DNA from: Paraburkholderia sp. DHOC27
GTDB taxonomy: Bacteria > Pseudomonadota > Gammaproteobacteria > Burkholderiales > Burkholderiaceae
Direction of reading: 5' to 3'
NCBI RefSeq assembly: GCF_003429005.1
Contig: NZ_QVQV01000001.1
Span: forward strand, 1,478,141 to 1,542,140
DNA length: 64,000 nt
Shown: one piece after another, positions 34,512-42,908 of the stretch
Layout of the letters: every line of letters starts with the position of its first letter
Numbering within the stretch: position 1 is the stretch's first letter
Notes under the pieces: model-generated
The model's input: the letters and a program-made list of their open reading frames with translations, nothing else
Database searches by the model: none
Told to the model about the DNA's origin: nothing
Position numbers and translations under genes: made by a program

Positions 34512-35479
34512 GCGTGGACGCCGCCCTGCATGGTGAGAGCGTCACGGCTTTGGGCCAGCACGGCCTGCGCAGCCGTGACAAGCTCGCGCGCATTCCGGTG
34601 AAGATCGTGCCCGTGGATGGCGCGGGCCTGGCGAAGCCGCCCTGGTTGCACGCCAAACCGATGATGAGCGAGACGGTGGCCGGCATGGCGGCGATTTTGC
34701 GCGCGCACCGTTTGCATTCGGTGTGCGAGGAAGCGATGTGCCCGAACATCGGCGAGTGTTTCGCGCAACGTACCGCGACGTTCATGATCATGGGAGGGAT
34801 CTGTACGCGGCGCTGCGCGTTTTGCGACGTGGCGCATGGGCGGCCCGAGCCGCTGGATGCGCACGAACCGGAGCGGCTCGCTGACGCCGTCGCCGCACTC
34901 GGCTTGCGCTACGTGGTGATCACTTCAGTGGACCGCGACGATCTGCGTGACGGCGGCGCCTCGCACTTCGCGAAGTGCATTACGTTGTTGCGCGAGCGTG
35001 TGCCGGGCATTCGCGTCGAAGTGCTGACGCCGGACTTCCGTGGCCGCATCGAACGGGCGCTCGATGCGCTGGCAAACGCATGGCCCGACGTGTTCAACCA
35101 CAACATCGAAACCGTGCCCGCGCTGTATCGGGCCGCGCGAGCGGGCGCGGATTATCACGGCTCGCTCGCATTGCTGGCGCAGGTCAAGGCAGCCAATCCC
35201 GCGCTCGTGACCAAATCCGGCCTGATGGTGGGCCTCGGCGAAACCGACGCGCAACTTCTCGACACGATGGCGGATTTGCGTGCCCACCAGGTCGACGTGC
35301 TGACCATTGGCCAGTACCTCGCGCCTTCGCGGTTTCATTTGCCGGTACGCCGCTACGTGCCGCCAGCGATGTTCGACACATGGCGCGCGGCCGGTCTGCA
35401 GATGGGCTTTCGCGAGGTCGTGGCCGGCCCGCTCGTGCGCTCGTCGTATCATGCGGATCAGGTGGCGCTGTCCGCATAG
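34508..35479 (+). CDS. lipA: Lipoyl synthase, operon-dedicated copy
   Basis: Radical-SAM enzyme that inserts sulfur into octanoyl-lysine, here presumably on AcoC K44. 323 residues. Both cluster motifs are intact: C73-x4-C78-x5-C84 ([12 protein letters not shown]) and C99-x3-C103-x2-C106 (CTRRCAFC), and the C-terminal RSSYHA holds the conserved Ser ligand. Translation starts at a GTG overlapping the acoC stop (a second GTG follows two codons later). A housekeeping lipA would be expected elsewhere; I infer this copy serves the acetoin system. No E3 (acoL) gene is in the operon. Confidence 0.92.
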   Translation: MSVDAALHGESVTALGQHGLRSRDKLARIPVKIVPVDGAGLAKPPWLHAKPMMSETVAGMAAILRAHRLHSVCEEAMCPNIGECFAQRTATFMIMGGICTRRCAFCDVAHGRPEPLDAHEPERLADAVAALGLRYVVITSVDRDDLRDGGASHFAKCITLLRERVPGIRVEVLTPDFRGRIERALDALANAWPDVFNHNIETVPALYRAARAGADYHGSLALLAQVKAANPALVTKSGLMVGLGETDAQLLDTMADLRAHQVDVLTIGQYLAPSRFHLPVRRYVPPAMFDTWRAAGLQMGFREVVAGPLVRSSYHADQVALSA

Positions 35480-35584
35480 GGCTGTAAGGCGGCGGTCGCT
35501 GCCGCGTTGGTGCCGTGTATGAACAGTGCGGGAACCGTTCCGTTCATTGTGCGGCATGCAACGCTATCCATTTCTACTGTCCCG

Positions 35585-35611
35585 GGAATAAAAACACCGT
35601 GCCGCCAGTCT
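35585..35611 (+). promoter_or_regulatory. Predicted ECF promoter A (sigma factor autoregulation)
   Basis: GGAATAAA (35585-35592), 14 bp, AGTCT (35607-35611), followed 46 bp later by the sigma gene start. The same two elements with the same spacing occur at 37040-37066. The GGAATAAA hexamer-like part resembles ECF -35 elements. Confidence 0.65.
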
Positions 35612-35656
35612 GCTCGATGTCGGTCACAGGAAAGCGGGTACTGAAGGGATTTGACA

Positions 35657-36196
35657 ATGGCCGATCCAGCTCTAGCCAGGCGCTTTGAGACGCTCGTATT
35701 GCCCCACATGAATTCGGCCTTCAATGTCGCACGTTGGCTGACCCATAACGACCACGACGCCCAGGACGTGGTCCAGGAGGCGTACGTCCGCGCGTTCCGG
35801 TTTTTCGCCGGCTTTCGCGGTGAGGATGCGCGCGCGTGGCTGTTGAGCATCGTGCGTAACACCTTCTATACGTGGTATCAGCAGAACCGGGCGCAGTCCG
35901 CGGATGTGACGATGTTCGAGGATGACGTGCATAGCCTCGAAGCGGACCTGCCCGAGCGCGACGATAGCCCGGAAGCGATGCTGATTCGCAGCCAGAGCCA
36001 GAAGCGCGTGCGTCACGCGTTGCGGCAACTGCGGCTGGAGTATCGGGAGGTGATCGTGTTGCGGGAGCTTGAAGAATTGTCGTACAAGGAAATTGCCGCC
36101 ATCGTGGGGATTCCGATGGGCACCGTGATGTCTCGTCTCGGACGCGGCCGTCAGCAACTCGCGGCGCTGCTCGCACCCACGGATCAGGAGGCGTGA
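35657..36196 (+). CDS. ECF-family RNA polymerase sigma factor
   Basis: 179 residues from the ATG at 35657 (GAAGGGA upstream; a TTG two codons earlier is possible). Region 2 (NVARWLTHNDHDAQDVVQEAYVRAFRFFAGFRGEDARAWLLSIVRNTFYTWYQQ, about residues 22-76) and region 4 (LRQLRLEYREVIVLRELEELSYKEIAAIVGIPMGTVMSRLGRGRQQL, ~120-167). Directly followed, with a TGATG overlap, by an anti-sigma factor gene, the standard arrangement for a signal-released sigma factor. It likely recognises the paired GGAATAAA-N14-AGTCT elements at 35585 and 37040. Confidence 0.92.
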   Translation: MADPALARRFETLVLPHMNSAFNVARWLTHNDHDAQDVVQEAYVRAFRFFAGFRGEDARAWLLSIVRNTFYTWYQQNRAQSADVTMFEDDVHSLEADLPERDDSPEAMLIRSQSQKRVRHALRQLRLEYREVIVLRELEELSYKEIAAIVGIPMGTVMSRLGRGRQQLAALLAPTDQEA

Positions 36197-36996
36197 TGGA
36201 TCACGAACAAGCGTGTGAATTGCTGCCGGGCTACGTCGACGAGGAGTTGAGCCTGTCCGAGGCGCGTGAAGTGGAGCGTCATCTGGCGGATTGTCCCGCC
36301 TGTCAGGACGTCTACGAACAACAGCGGCAGGCAAGCCGGCAGATTCACGAAGCCGACCTGCGGGTCGAGACGCCACCCGAACTCGTGAAGCGGATTCACG
36401 CCGCGTTGCCGTTGCGGCGCTCGCTGTGGCAGCGGCTGTTCGGCGCGCCGGAGCGCGCGGCGGGTACGGTGAAGGTGGGCGGCGCATCGCTCGGCTGGGC
36501 GCCGCTCGGCGCGATGGCGGTGAGTTTTGCGGCGCTTGCGTGGAGCGCCGGGCTGTATCTGTCGACGCCGCCCGGTGACACACATCTCACCGAGGAAATC
36601 GTGGATAGCCACGTGCGCTCGTTGCAGTTCAATCACCTGTATGACGTGATCTCCACTGACCGGCACACCGTGAAGCCCTGGTTCGACGGCAAGATCGATT
36701 TCGCGCCCCCGGTGATCGACCTCGCGCCGGAGGGGTATCCGCTAGTGGGCGGCCGGCTCGATTATCTGAACGGACGCGCGGTGGCGGTGATGATCTATCG
36801 CTACAAGCTGCATCCCATCAATCTGTATGTGTGGCCCGGCAACGATTCGGGCGCCACGCCGAAGCTGGAAGTGCGCAACGGCTATCACCTTGCGCACTGG
36901 AGTGCGGCCGGCATGAACTATTGGGCCATTACCGACGCCGGCGAAGGCGAGCTGGATGGCTTTATCAATGGCTTGCGGGCTCATCAGGCTTCCTGA
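36196..36996 (+). CDS. Membrane anti-sigma factor with zinc finger (zf-HC2)
   Basis: 266 residues, membrane-anchored. The N-terminal cytoplasmic zinc motif is H29-x3-C33-x2-C36 (VERHLADCPACQ), one transmembrane helix spans about residues 103-123 (PLGAMAVSFAALAWSAGLYLS), and the periplasmic part (~140 residues) is beta-rich with DYLNGRAVAVMIYRYKLHPINLYVWP and ends GYHLAHWSAAGMNYWAITDA, like RsiW/ChrR-type sensors of oxidative or envelope stress. The start at 36196 overlaps the sigma stop (TGATG). What is sensed is unknown. Confidence 0.88.
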   Translation: MDHEQACELLPGYVDEELSLSEAREVERHLADCPACQDVYEQQRQASRQIHEADLRVETPPELVKRIHAALPLRRSLWQRLFGAPERAAGTVKVGGASLGWAPLGAMAVSFAALAWSAGLYLSTPPGDTHLTEEIVDSHVRSLQFNHLYDVISTDRHTVKPWFDGKIDFAPPVIDLAPEGYPLVGGRLDYLNGRAVAVMIYRYKLHPINLYVWPGNDSGATPKLEVRNGYHLAHWSAAGMNYWAITDAGEGELDGFINGLRAHQAS

Positions 36997-37039
36997 CGAA
37001 ACTTCGCTGTACGTTGATTCACGCTCACGTGCAGTTCCT

Positions 37040-37066
37040 GGAATAAACCGCAGCACACGGCAGTCT
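37040..37066 (+). promoter_or_regulatory. Predicted ECF promoter B (metallophosphoesterase-cupredoxin pair)
   Basis: GGAATAAA (37040-37047), 14 bp, AGTCT (37062-37066), 75 bp before the phosphoesterase start. Sequence and spacing equal promoter A at 35585, including flanking c-g-t-t-c-c type similarity on the 5' side. Confidence 0.65.
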
Positions 37067-37140
37067 ACTTCTCGAATCCGTCAGATGGGCCGCGGGATGA
37101 TCCCGCGACTCACGCTCTGGCGGTCAATCGAGGGGTCATC

Positions 37141-38076
37141 ATGTCGTCAGGTCTTCCATCCGATCCGGCGCGTCGCGCCGCTTTGAAATGTCTTGCCTTT
37201 GGCAGCGTGGGCACGCTGTTCATGCTGAGCGGCGGTGTGCTCGCGCCGGTCGAACTGGCGCTCGCTGCCACTTCGGGCGATGCCGCCGGTACGCCGCTCT
37301 TTCTGCAGATCAGCGATTCGCATATTGGCTTTAGCAAGGAAGCCAATCCCGATGTGGCGGGCACGCTCAAGCAGACCATCGAACTGGTCAACGCCATGCC
37401 GGTGAAACCCGCGCTGACGATTCACACGGGCGACATCACGCATCTGTCGAAACCGCAGGAGTTCGATCTCGCGGCGCAGTTGCTGTCCGGCCTGAATATC
37501 ACCGAGCTGCACACGGTGCCGGGCGAGCACGACGTGACGGACGGCCCCGGCACCGAATACTTCAACCGCTTCGGCCAGGCCTCGAATAATCGCGGCTATT
37601 ACAGCTTCGACCACAACGGCGTGCATTTCATCGGCCTCGTCAATGTGATGCACTTCAAGCCCAATGGCCTCGGCAGTCTGGGCGACGAGCAGCTCGCCTG
37701 GCTGAAAAACGATCTGCAGGGGCGCTCGTCGAGCACGCCCATCGTGGTGTTTGCCCATATGCCCATGTGGACGATCTACGAACCGTGGGGCTGGGGCACG
37801 GGTGATGCCGGCGAAGCGATGAGTTATCTGCAACGTTTCGGGTCGGTGACAGTGATCAACGGCCACATTCACCAGATTGTCTCGAAGGTGGAGGGCAATA
37901 TCACCTTCCACACGGCACGCTCAACGGCTTATCCGCAACCCACCGCCGGAGACGGGCCCGGTCCCGGCCCGTTGAAGGTGGCAAGCGATCAGTTGCCGAA
38001 GATGCTCGGCGTGACCAGCATCAGCGTAATGCACTCGCCGCTCAGAACAACCCTGCAGGATTCCACGCTCGTTTGA
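37141..38076 (+). CDS. Exported metallophosphoesterase (calcineurin-like)
   Basis: 311 residues. N-terminus PARRAALKCLAFGSVGTLFMLSGG resembles a twin-arginine signal with cleavage near Ala-Leu-Ala-Ala. Metal-binding motifs of the fold are in order: DSHIG (DxH), HTGDITH (GD), PGEHDVTDG (GxxD replacing GNHD), VFAHMPMW and INGHIHQ (GHxH). The GEHD variant with Glu for Asn is a visible departure from the common GNHD. Together with the cupredoxin gene 37 bp downstream it follows ECF promoter B, so it is probably a target of the neighbouring sigma factor. Substrate unknown. Confidence 0.85.
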   Translation: MSSGLPSDPARRAALKCLAFGSVGTLFMLSGGVLAPVELALAATSGDAAGTPLFLQISDSHIGFSKEANPDVAGTLKQTIELVNAMPVKPALTIHTGDITHLSKPQEFDLAAQLLSGLNITELHTVPGEHDVTDGPGTEYFNRFGQASNNRGYYSFDHNGVHFIGLVNVMHFKPNGLGSLGDEQLAWLKNDLQGRSSSTPIVVFAHMPMWTIYEPWGWGTGDAGEAMSYLQRFGSVTVINGHIHQIVSKVEGNITFHTARSTAYPQPTAGDGPGPGPLKVASDQLPKMLGVTSISVMHSPLRTTLQDSTLV

Positions 38077-38113
38077 GACCAACCATCTTCCATTTTTTGA
38101 AAGGCTATTCATC

Positions 38114-38458
38114 ATGCTAAGGAATACTATTCAATCATTGTGGCGCGTTTCGATGCAGGCGTTGCTGCTGATGGTGGTCATGGGCACGTGTTCATTGGCC
38201 GAGGCGGAAGCGCCGAACACCGTCGTGATCAAAAACTTCATGTTTTCGCCGATGGACGTGACGGTCAAGGCAGGCTCGACCGTCACATGGAAGAACCTGG
38301 ACGGCGAACCTCATACCGTGGTGAACGACGCGGGACTATTCCGCTCCAGTGCGCTCGACGAGAACGATAGCTTCCAGTACACCTTCGACAAGCCGGGCGT
38401 CTACAAGATTTTTTGCGGCATCCATCCCAACATGAAGGCGACCATTACCGTGCAGTAA
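38114..38458 (+). CDS. Periplasmic cupredoxin (plastocyanin/azurin family)
   Basis: 114 residues with signal peptide ending near Ala32 (SLAEAEAPNT). Single cupredoxin domain with a complete type 1 copper set: H67 (GEPHTVV), C101, H104 and M107 (FCGIHPNMKA). Small blue copper proteins carry electrons or hold copper in the periplasm. It is co-oriented with the phosphoesterase and ends 20 bp before the convergent EAL gene. Role in the ECF module is unknown. Confidence 0.9.
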   Translation: MLRNTIQSLWRVSMQALLLMVVMGTCSLAEAEAPNTVVIKNFMFSPMDVTVKAGSTVTWKNLDGEPHTVVNDAGLFRSSALDENDSFQYTFDKPGVYKIFCGIHPNMKATITVQ

Positions 38459-38478
38459 ACGGTTGTGTGAGCGGCGCC

Positions 38479-40089
38479 TCATGCCTTGGCCGCCGCTTTC
38501 GCCGCCGTGCGCCGTACCTTCAGTTGATGGGCCCGCAGCGGCCGCTGGTACAGATAGCCTTGCCCGTACGGCACGCCCGCGTCACGCAGCGCTGCGTGTT
38601 GCGATTCCGATTCCACGCCCTCGGCGATCACCTGCATGCCGAAATGCCGCGCCACTGAAACGATGCCCGTGATCAGTTCGACGCCGCCCGTATCGACCTG
38701 TCTGACGAATTGCCGGTCGATCTTGACGAAGTCGAACGGAAAGCGGCTCAGCAGATCGAGGTTGCTGTGCTGCGTGCCGAAGTCGTCGATGGCGAAGCGC
38801 ACGCCGTGGGCCTTGAGCGTGTCGAATATCGCCACGATGCGTGGGCTCTCCATCAGCAGGAAACGCTCGGTCAATTCCAGCACGAGGCTGGTGCCCTTGG
38901 GCAGTTCGTTGCAGACAGCCAGCACCTCTGCAACGAAGCCTTTGCGTTCGAGATCTTTGGGGGCGATGTTGACGGCGATGCGCAGCGGCAACGCCGGCGC
39001 ACAGCGGCCCATTTCCGCCACAGCCGTGTGCAGCATGAAGCGCGTGACGCTGGCGAGCAACGCACTGGACTCGACTTCCGGCATGAACACCGCGGGGCTG
39101 ACCGCGCCCCACTTGCGGTCCTGCCAGCGCAACAGCGCCTCCACGCCGATCACCGAACGCGTCGCCATGTCGACGATGGGCTGATACACGACGTACAGGT
39201 CGCCTTGCCGCAGACCGCGCTGCACGGCGCTCAGCAGCAGACGCCGCGGCGCGAAGGCGAGCAGGTAGAGTGCGGCGATCACCACGTCCACCAACACGCC
39301 GATTGCACCGAACAGGAGTCCGTATTTCCAGCGTGTCTGCGTGACGTATCCGGGCGCCGCGACCAGTTGCACGGAAAACGGCCACGTGCTCGAGGAAACC
39401 TGCGTGGTTGCGGCATGCCCGGACTCTTCAGCGGGCAGGAACGTATTGCGATCGGTCAGCCGTCCGGCACCCGCGACGGAAAACGCAGAATGCTGCGCGC
39501 CATAGCCGACGCCGTGGGCCAGCGTGTCGGCAATATATTGGCCATCGACGACGTACAGAATGCCGGCGTCTTTCGCGGTGGCGCGATACATGACGATCAC
39601 CGGCGCGCCTGGCTGAAACTGCGTTTGCCGCAGCAGGTTGAGCGAGACGGGTGCGCTGCCGCCCCGCAGGTACGGAGCGAGCGGCACGTCGATCGGTCCG
39701 AGGCCGGATGAACAGTACGCGCGGCCATTGGCAACCAGCGCGATCGTGCGGATGTAGGTGACGTAGGTCTGTTGCTGCACCAAAGGCCGCCAGACCGCAT
39801 CGCAGGGACGTCCGGCGAGGGCCGCCAGATCGGATTCGTGACGCGACACGACACCGCTCAGAATGCGGTCGATGGATGCCGCGAGTTCGCTGCCAATCAG
39901 ACGTTCACGCGATTCGACCGCGCGCTCGGCAACATACTCGCCGAGCATTGCGCAGGCGGTGAGGGTGAGCAGGCCGAGCAGGAGGGTGGCCACTTGCCAC
40001 AGACGCAACGCGAGACCGCGCCGGATGGGAGCAACTCCGGTTGACAGGGAGCGAGGCGTCTTGCCGACAGCTTTCGACGTGTCGTACAT
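38479..40089 (-). CDS. Membrane cyclic-di-GMP phosphodiesterase, CSS-motif sensor + EAL
   Basis: 536 residues from the ATG at 40089. Two transmembrane helices (about residues 28-50 and 254-278) flank a periplasmic CSS-motif domain (Cys-Ser-Ser at ~126-128, second Cys ~96), followed by a cytoplasmic EAL domain: EALLRWQ, NIAPKDL, ELTERFLL, DDFGTQHSNLDLL, KIDRQFV, and EGVES, all of which suggest an active phosphodiesterase. CSS-domain proteins are tied to disulfide/redox sensing in other bacteria; the gene sits back-to-back with a cupredoxin gene, which may be coincidence. A 14-residue longer reading is possible. Confidence 0.9.
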   Translation of the reverse strand: MYDTSKAVGKTPRSLSTGVAPIRRGLALRLWQVATLLLGLLTLTACAMLGEYVAERAVESRERLIGSELAASIDRILSGVVSRHESDLAALAGRPCDAVWRPLVQQQTYVTYIRTIALVANGRAYCSSGLGPIDVPLAPYLRGGSAPVSLNLLRQTQFQPGAPVIVMYRATAKDAGILYVVDGQYIADTLAHGVGYGAQHSAFSVAGAGRLTDRNTFLPAEESGHAATTQVSSSTWPFSVQLVAAPGYVTQTRWKYGLLFGAIGVLVDVVIAALYLLAFAPRRLLLSAVQRGLRQGDLYVVYQPIVDMATRSVIGVEALLRWQDRKWGAVSPAVFMPEVESSALLASVTRFMLHTAVAEMGRCAPALPLRIAVNIAPKDLERKGFVAEVLAVCNELPKGTSLVLELTERFLLMESPRIVAIFDTLKAHGVRFAIDDFGTQHSNLDLLSRFPFDFVKIDRQFVRQVDTGGVELITGIVSVARHFGMQVIAEGVESESQHAALRDAGVPYGQGYLYQRPLRAHQLKVRRTAAKAAAKA

Positions 40090-40320
40090 GGCAGTGCGGC
40101 AAAAAGAGAGACGGTGCGGTCCCAGAAGCAATATGCGGCGGGACGGTGCGGCGTCTCGGTATGCTATTTATCCGATGAATATAGCACGCCTCTTTGCCGG
40201 GACGAACGCGGGCCGCGGCGTGGCGCCGTGCGACCAGCCACGGCTCGCGTTAGAACTGCATGGCGGAAAGAGTGAAAGGGACGCGCGGGGGATGCGCGCC
40301 GCCCGTGCAACGCTCGAGGT

Positions 40321-41283
40321 TTAAGGCTCGAGCGCTTCGTTCGCCATGCTCGGGCACAGCGCCATCATTTCGCGCTCCTCGTCGGCCAGCGCGAGTGGCG
40401 TGTGCTCGCGCAGAAACTCCACCAGCGTTTTGATCTTGGCGTCCAGGTAACGCCGCGAGCCGTACAGCGCGTAGATATTGTTGGCGCGCAGACGGTGCGT
40501 GGGCAGCACGCGTACGAGGCTGCCGTCGCGCAGGCCCGGCAGAGCGACCGAAAGGGGCAGGGGCCCGATGCCCATGCCTTCGCGGATACTGCCCGCGAGC
40601 GCTTCCGCCACGTTGACCGTGAGCGGGCTGGGGCGCATATGACGAAACACGGGTTCATCCACGGCGTCGAAGTGCCATTGGCCGTTGGGCATGTCGGGCA
40701 GCACGAGTTGCAGGCAGGTGTGCTGGTTCAGATCGGCGATATTCGCGGGCGCCGGGTGCCGCGCCAGATAGCCGGGCGAAGCGCAGAGGATCGTATACAG
40801 GCTGCCGATGCGTTGCGAGACGAGCGCGGAATCCGCCAGCTCACGCGCTACCACGACCGCGACATCGAAACCTTCTTCGATGATGTCCGGCACGCGCTGC
40901 GCCAGCACGAGTTCGATCAGCACTTCAGGAAAACGCTTGTTATAGCGGGCTATTAACGGCGCGAGATGATGCGCGCCAAAGCCCGTGGTGGCATGAACGC
41001 GAAGTTTGCCCGACGGCTGGGCCCCGGCGCCGGCCGCTTCGGCCTCTGCCAGATCGACGTGCGCGAGAATCTGTTCGCAGTGCTGTAGATACCGTTCGCC
41101 CGCTTCGGTGAGCGACATATGACGGGTGGTTCGATGCAGCAGACGCGTATGCAGGCGCGCTTCGAGATCAGTGATCGCACGCGACATCTGCGGTGTGGTC
41201 ACGGACGCGAGTCCTGCTGCTTTCGTGAAGCTGCCGGCCTCTACGACGCGGACAAACATCCGCATGGTGTCCAACGTGTCCAT
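40321..41283 (-). CDS. LysR-family transcriptional regulator
   Basis: 320 residues from the ATG at 41283 (MDTLDTMRMFVRVVEAGSF). N-terminal winged HTH (SFTKAAGLASVTTPQMSRAITDLEARLHTRLLHRTTRHMSLTEAGE, residues ~14-60) and a C-terminal substrate-binding domain ending around residue 300. It belongs to the CrgA-like branch with the ERYLQHCEQIL segment. No target can be named: it faces away from a response regulator gene, and a short gap follows before the EAL gene. Confidence 0.87.
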   Translation of the reverse strand: MDTLDTMRMFVRVVEAGSFTKAAGLASVTTPQMSRAITDLEARLHTRLLHRTTRHMSLTEAGERYLQHCEQILAHVDLAEAEAAGAGAQPSGKLRVHATTGFGAHHLAPLIARYNKRFPEVLIELVLAQRVPDIIEEGFDVAVVVARELADSALVSQRIGSLYTILCASPGYLARHPAPANIADLNQHTCLQLVLPDMPNGQWHFDAVDEPVFRHMRPSPLTVNVAEALAGSIREGMGIGPLPLSVALPGLRDGSLVRVLPTHRLRANNIYALYGSRRYLDAKIKTLVEFLREHTPLALADEEREMMALCPSMANEALEP

Positions 41284-41432
41284 TGTGACAGGTGCTCCAG
41301 AATTACCCAGGGGATAAGGCACTATTGTATCGTGCCAGGAATTTCCGCGATTGCCGTTAAAACACGCAATACAGTGTTTGTGGGTGTTTGATTATGCTGA
41401 TTTAAAGAATACCTTATTGACGGGTTATACGC

Positions 41433-41461
41433 TTGACACCGGTTCTCAATCTGCCTAAATA
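41433..41461 (+). promoter_or_regulatory. Predicted sigma-70 promoter of the response regulator gene
   Basis: TTGACA (41433-41438), 17 bp, TAAATA (41456-41461). Perfect -35, weaker -10. Transcription would start near 41468, giving a leader of about 70 nt. Confidence 0.5.
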
Positions 41462-41537
41462 AACATCGCGGAAGCGCTGTCGCATTTCACGCATTCCGAG
41501 CTTATGGACTGGAAACATTATTTAGGCGAGCAAGACA

Positions 41538-42257
41538 ATGAAACTCGTAACGCTGGAGAAGGATGCCGATAATCCGCTGTCGCTGGCCAATATGCTGCGC
41601 GCCGCCGGATATCATTGCCGCGGCTATCGCAACATCAATGAGCTGGTTGAAAGCCCGTGGGTCGAGGCGTGCGATCTGGTGATTATCGACACCCAGGAAA
41701 TGAAACTCGACGGCCGGCTGATCGGTTATCTGGCGCAGACTTTCTGGTCGGACCGTCCCATGCTGTTCGTCGGCAACGAGACGCGCCGTCCCACCGCGCT
41801 GGGGCGCACGGAAGACGCGTATCTCGCCAAACCGGTTACGGCCCGCGCGCTGATTGCCGGCGTCAAGACCACGCTGGCCGCCAACTGGGCGCGCTACACG
41901 GCTTCGGACGCGCTGGAGTTCGGCCGCTACCGCTTCGAGCCCGACGGGCGCGGCGTGCTGATGGACGGCGTGCATATCGCGCTCACCCACAAGGAATACC
42001 AGCTCGCGCTCCTGCTGTTTCGCAACCTGGCGCGGCCGGTGTCGCGCGTCTATCTGGCCGAGACCGTGTGGCGCCACGACGAGCGCATCAACGCCCGCAC
42101 CATGACGGCGCACGTTTCCACGATCCGCTCCAAGCTGGAACTGCGGGCGTTCGGCGAATACGCGCTAAGCCCTATCTACAACTATGGCTACCGGCTCGAC
42201 CCGGTGCGGCGCCCGCGCGGGCTGAACATCGCCGCGGCGCAGACGCTGCACGGTTGA
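41538..42257 (+). CDS. Orphan response regulator with winged-helix output
   Basis: 239 residues. Receiver-like domain in residues 1-115 with D51 (VIIDTQEM) at the phospho-acceptor position and K98 (AYLAKPV), but the acidic pair near residues 8-11 is less typical (EKDAD) and the usual T/S switch residue is unclear. The output domain (~130-225) is OmpR/PhoB-type: TASDALEFGRYRFEP, LTHKEYQLALLLFRN, RVYLAETVW, TMTAHVSTIRSKL. No histidine kinase gene is nearby. Divergent from the LysR gene. Confidence 0.85.
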   Translation: MKLVTLEKDADNPLSLANMLRAAGYHCRGYRNINELVESPWVEACDLVIIDTQEMKLDGRLIGYLAQTFWSDRPMLFVGNETRRPTALGRTEDAYLAKPVTARALIAGVKTTLAANWARYTASDALEFGRYRFEPDGRGVLMDGVHIALTHKEYQLALLLFRNLARPVSRVYLAETVWRHDERINARTMTAHVSTIRSKLELRAFGEYALSPIYNYGYRLDPVRRPRGLNIAAAQTLHG

Positions 42258-42908
42258 GTGCAAGCGGGGAGGTGTTGGCGGGTGCCGGCAGTGGCCGCAC
42301 CTGCCGCCTCCCGACGCCCTAACGCCGCATTGTTGCGTTCCGCCCACTAAAAGTTTTCTGGTTCCAGAAAATATCTATTCTCGAAACCGAAATAAAGTTC
42401 GCACCGAATTTGCAGAAATCCGAACAATTGTTAGCGCTTTTCACAAACGTCTGTTTCCTGATCGCCGAACAATCGCCACCATATGAAAATTACGCGTGTT
42501 TATCGGCGCCGCGTGCATCATTTTTGAGCATTTTCCGTCCTTTGGCTTAACCATTAATACGATTGGCTTGCAAGTTGCGGCCGGGGCGCAGTGCTAACGC
42601 ATGTTGTGGCGCGACTGCCATTCCTATCCCGCAAATAATCGTTTTGGTAGACTCGCCATCAAAGTAGCAAAAGAACCCCAATTAAAAGTAGTTTTGCTTC
42701 AAACAGAGGGTGTAAAGCATCCGGCCATCCAGGAACCGCAAAACGCGAAGAGACGCGGCGTGAACGCACGCCCGCGCGGGCACCGTTTTGTCTTCCGCAC
42801 ATGCCCCTTGTGAACCCCCGAATAAAAATTCGACGCCTGCCCGGCGCGGTCCGGTGCTGGCTGTATGACTTGTAGTGGCTGTTTTCTTTGATTGGTATGG
42901 AGGAGAGG
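42258..42908. other. 650-bp AT-richer intergenic region upstream of the porin
   Basis: A perfect inverted repeat TTTTCTGG-TT-CCAGAAAA lies at 42354-42371, probably an operator or weak hairpin. The rest is AT-richer than the genes around it and must hold the porin promoter and leader, long as is common for regulated porins. A 70-codon frame at 42601-42813 has no ribosome site and no coding bias; I do not call it. Confidence 0.5.

Noticed and set aside
42601..42813. 70-codon plus-strand frame upstream of the porin
   Set aside because: No Shine-Dalgarno sequence and no coding bias; the region is AT-richer regulatory DNA.
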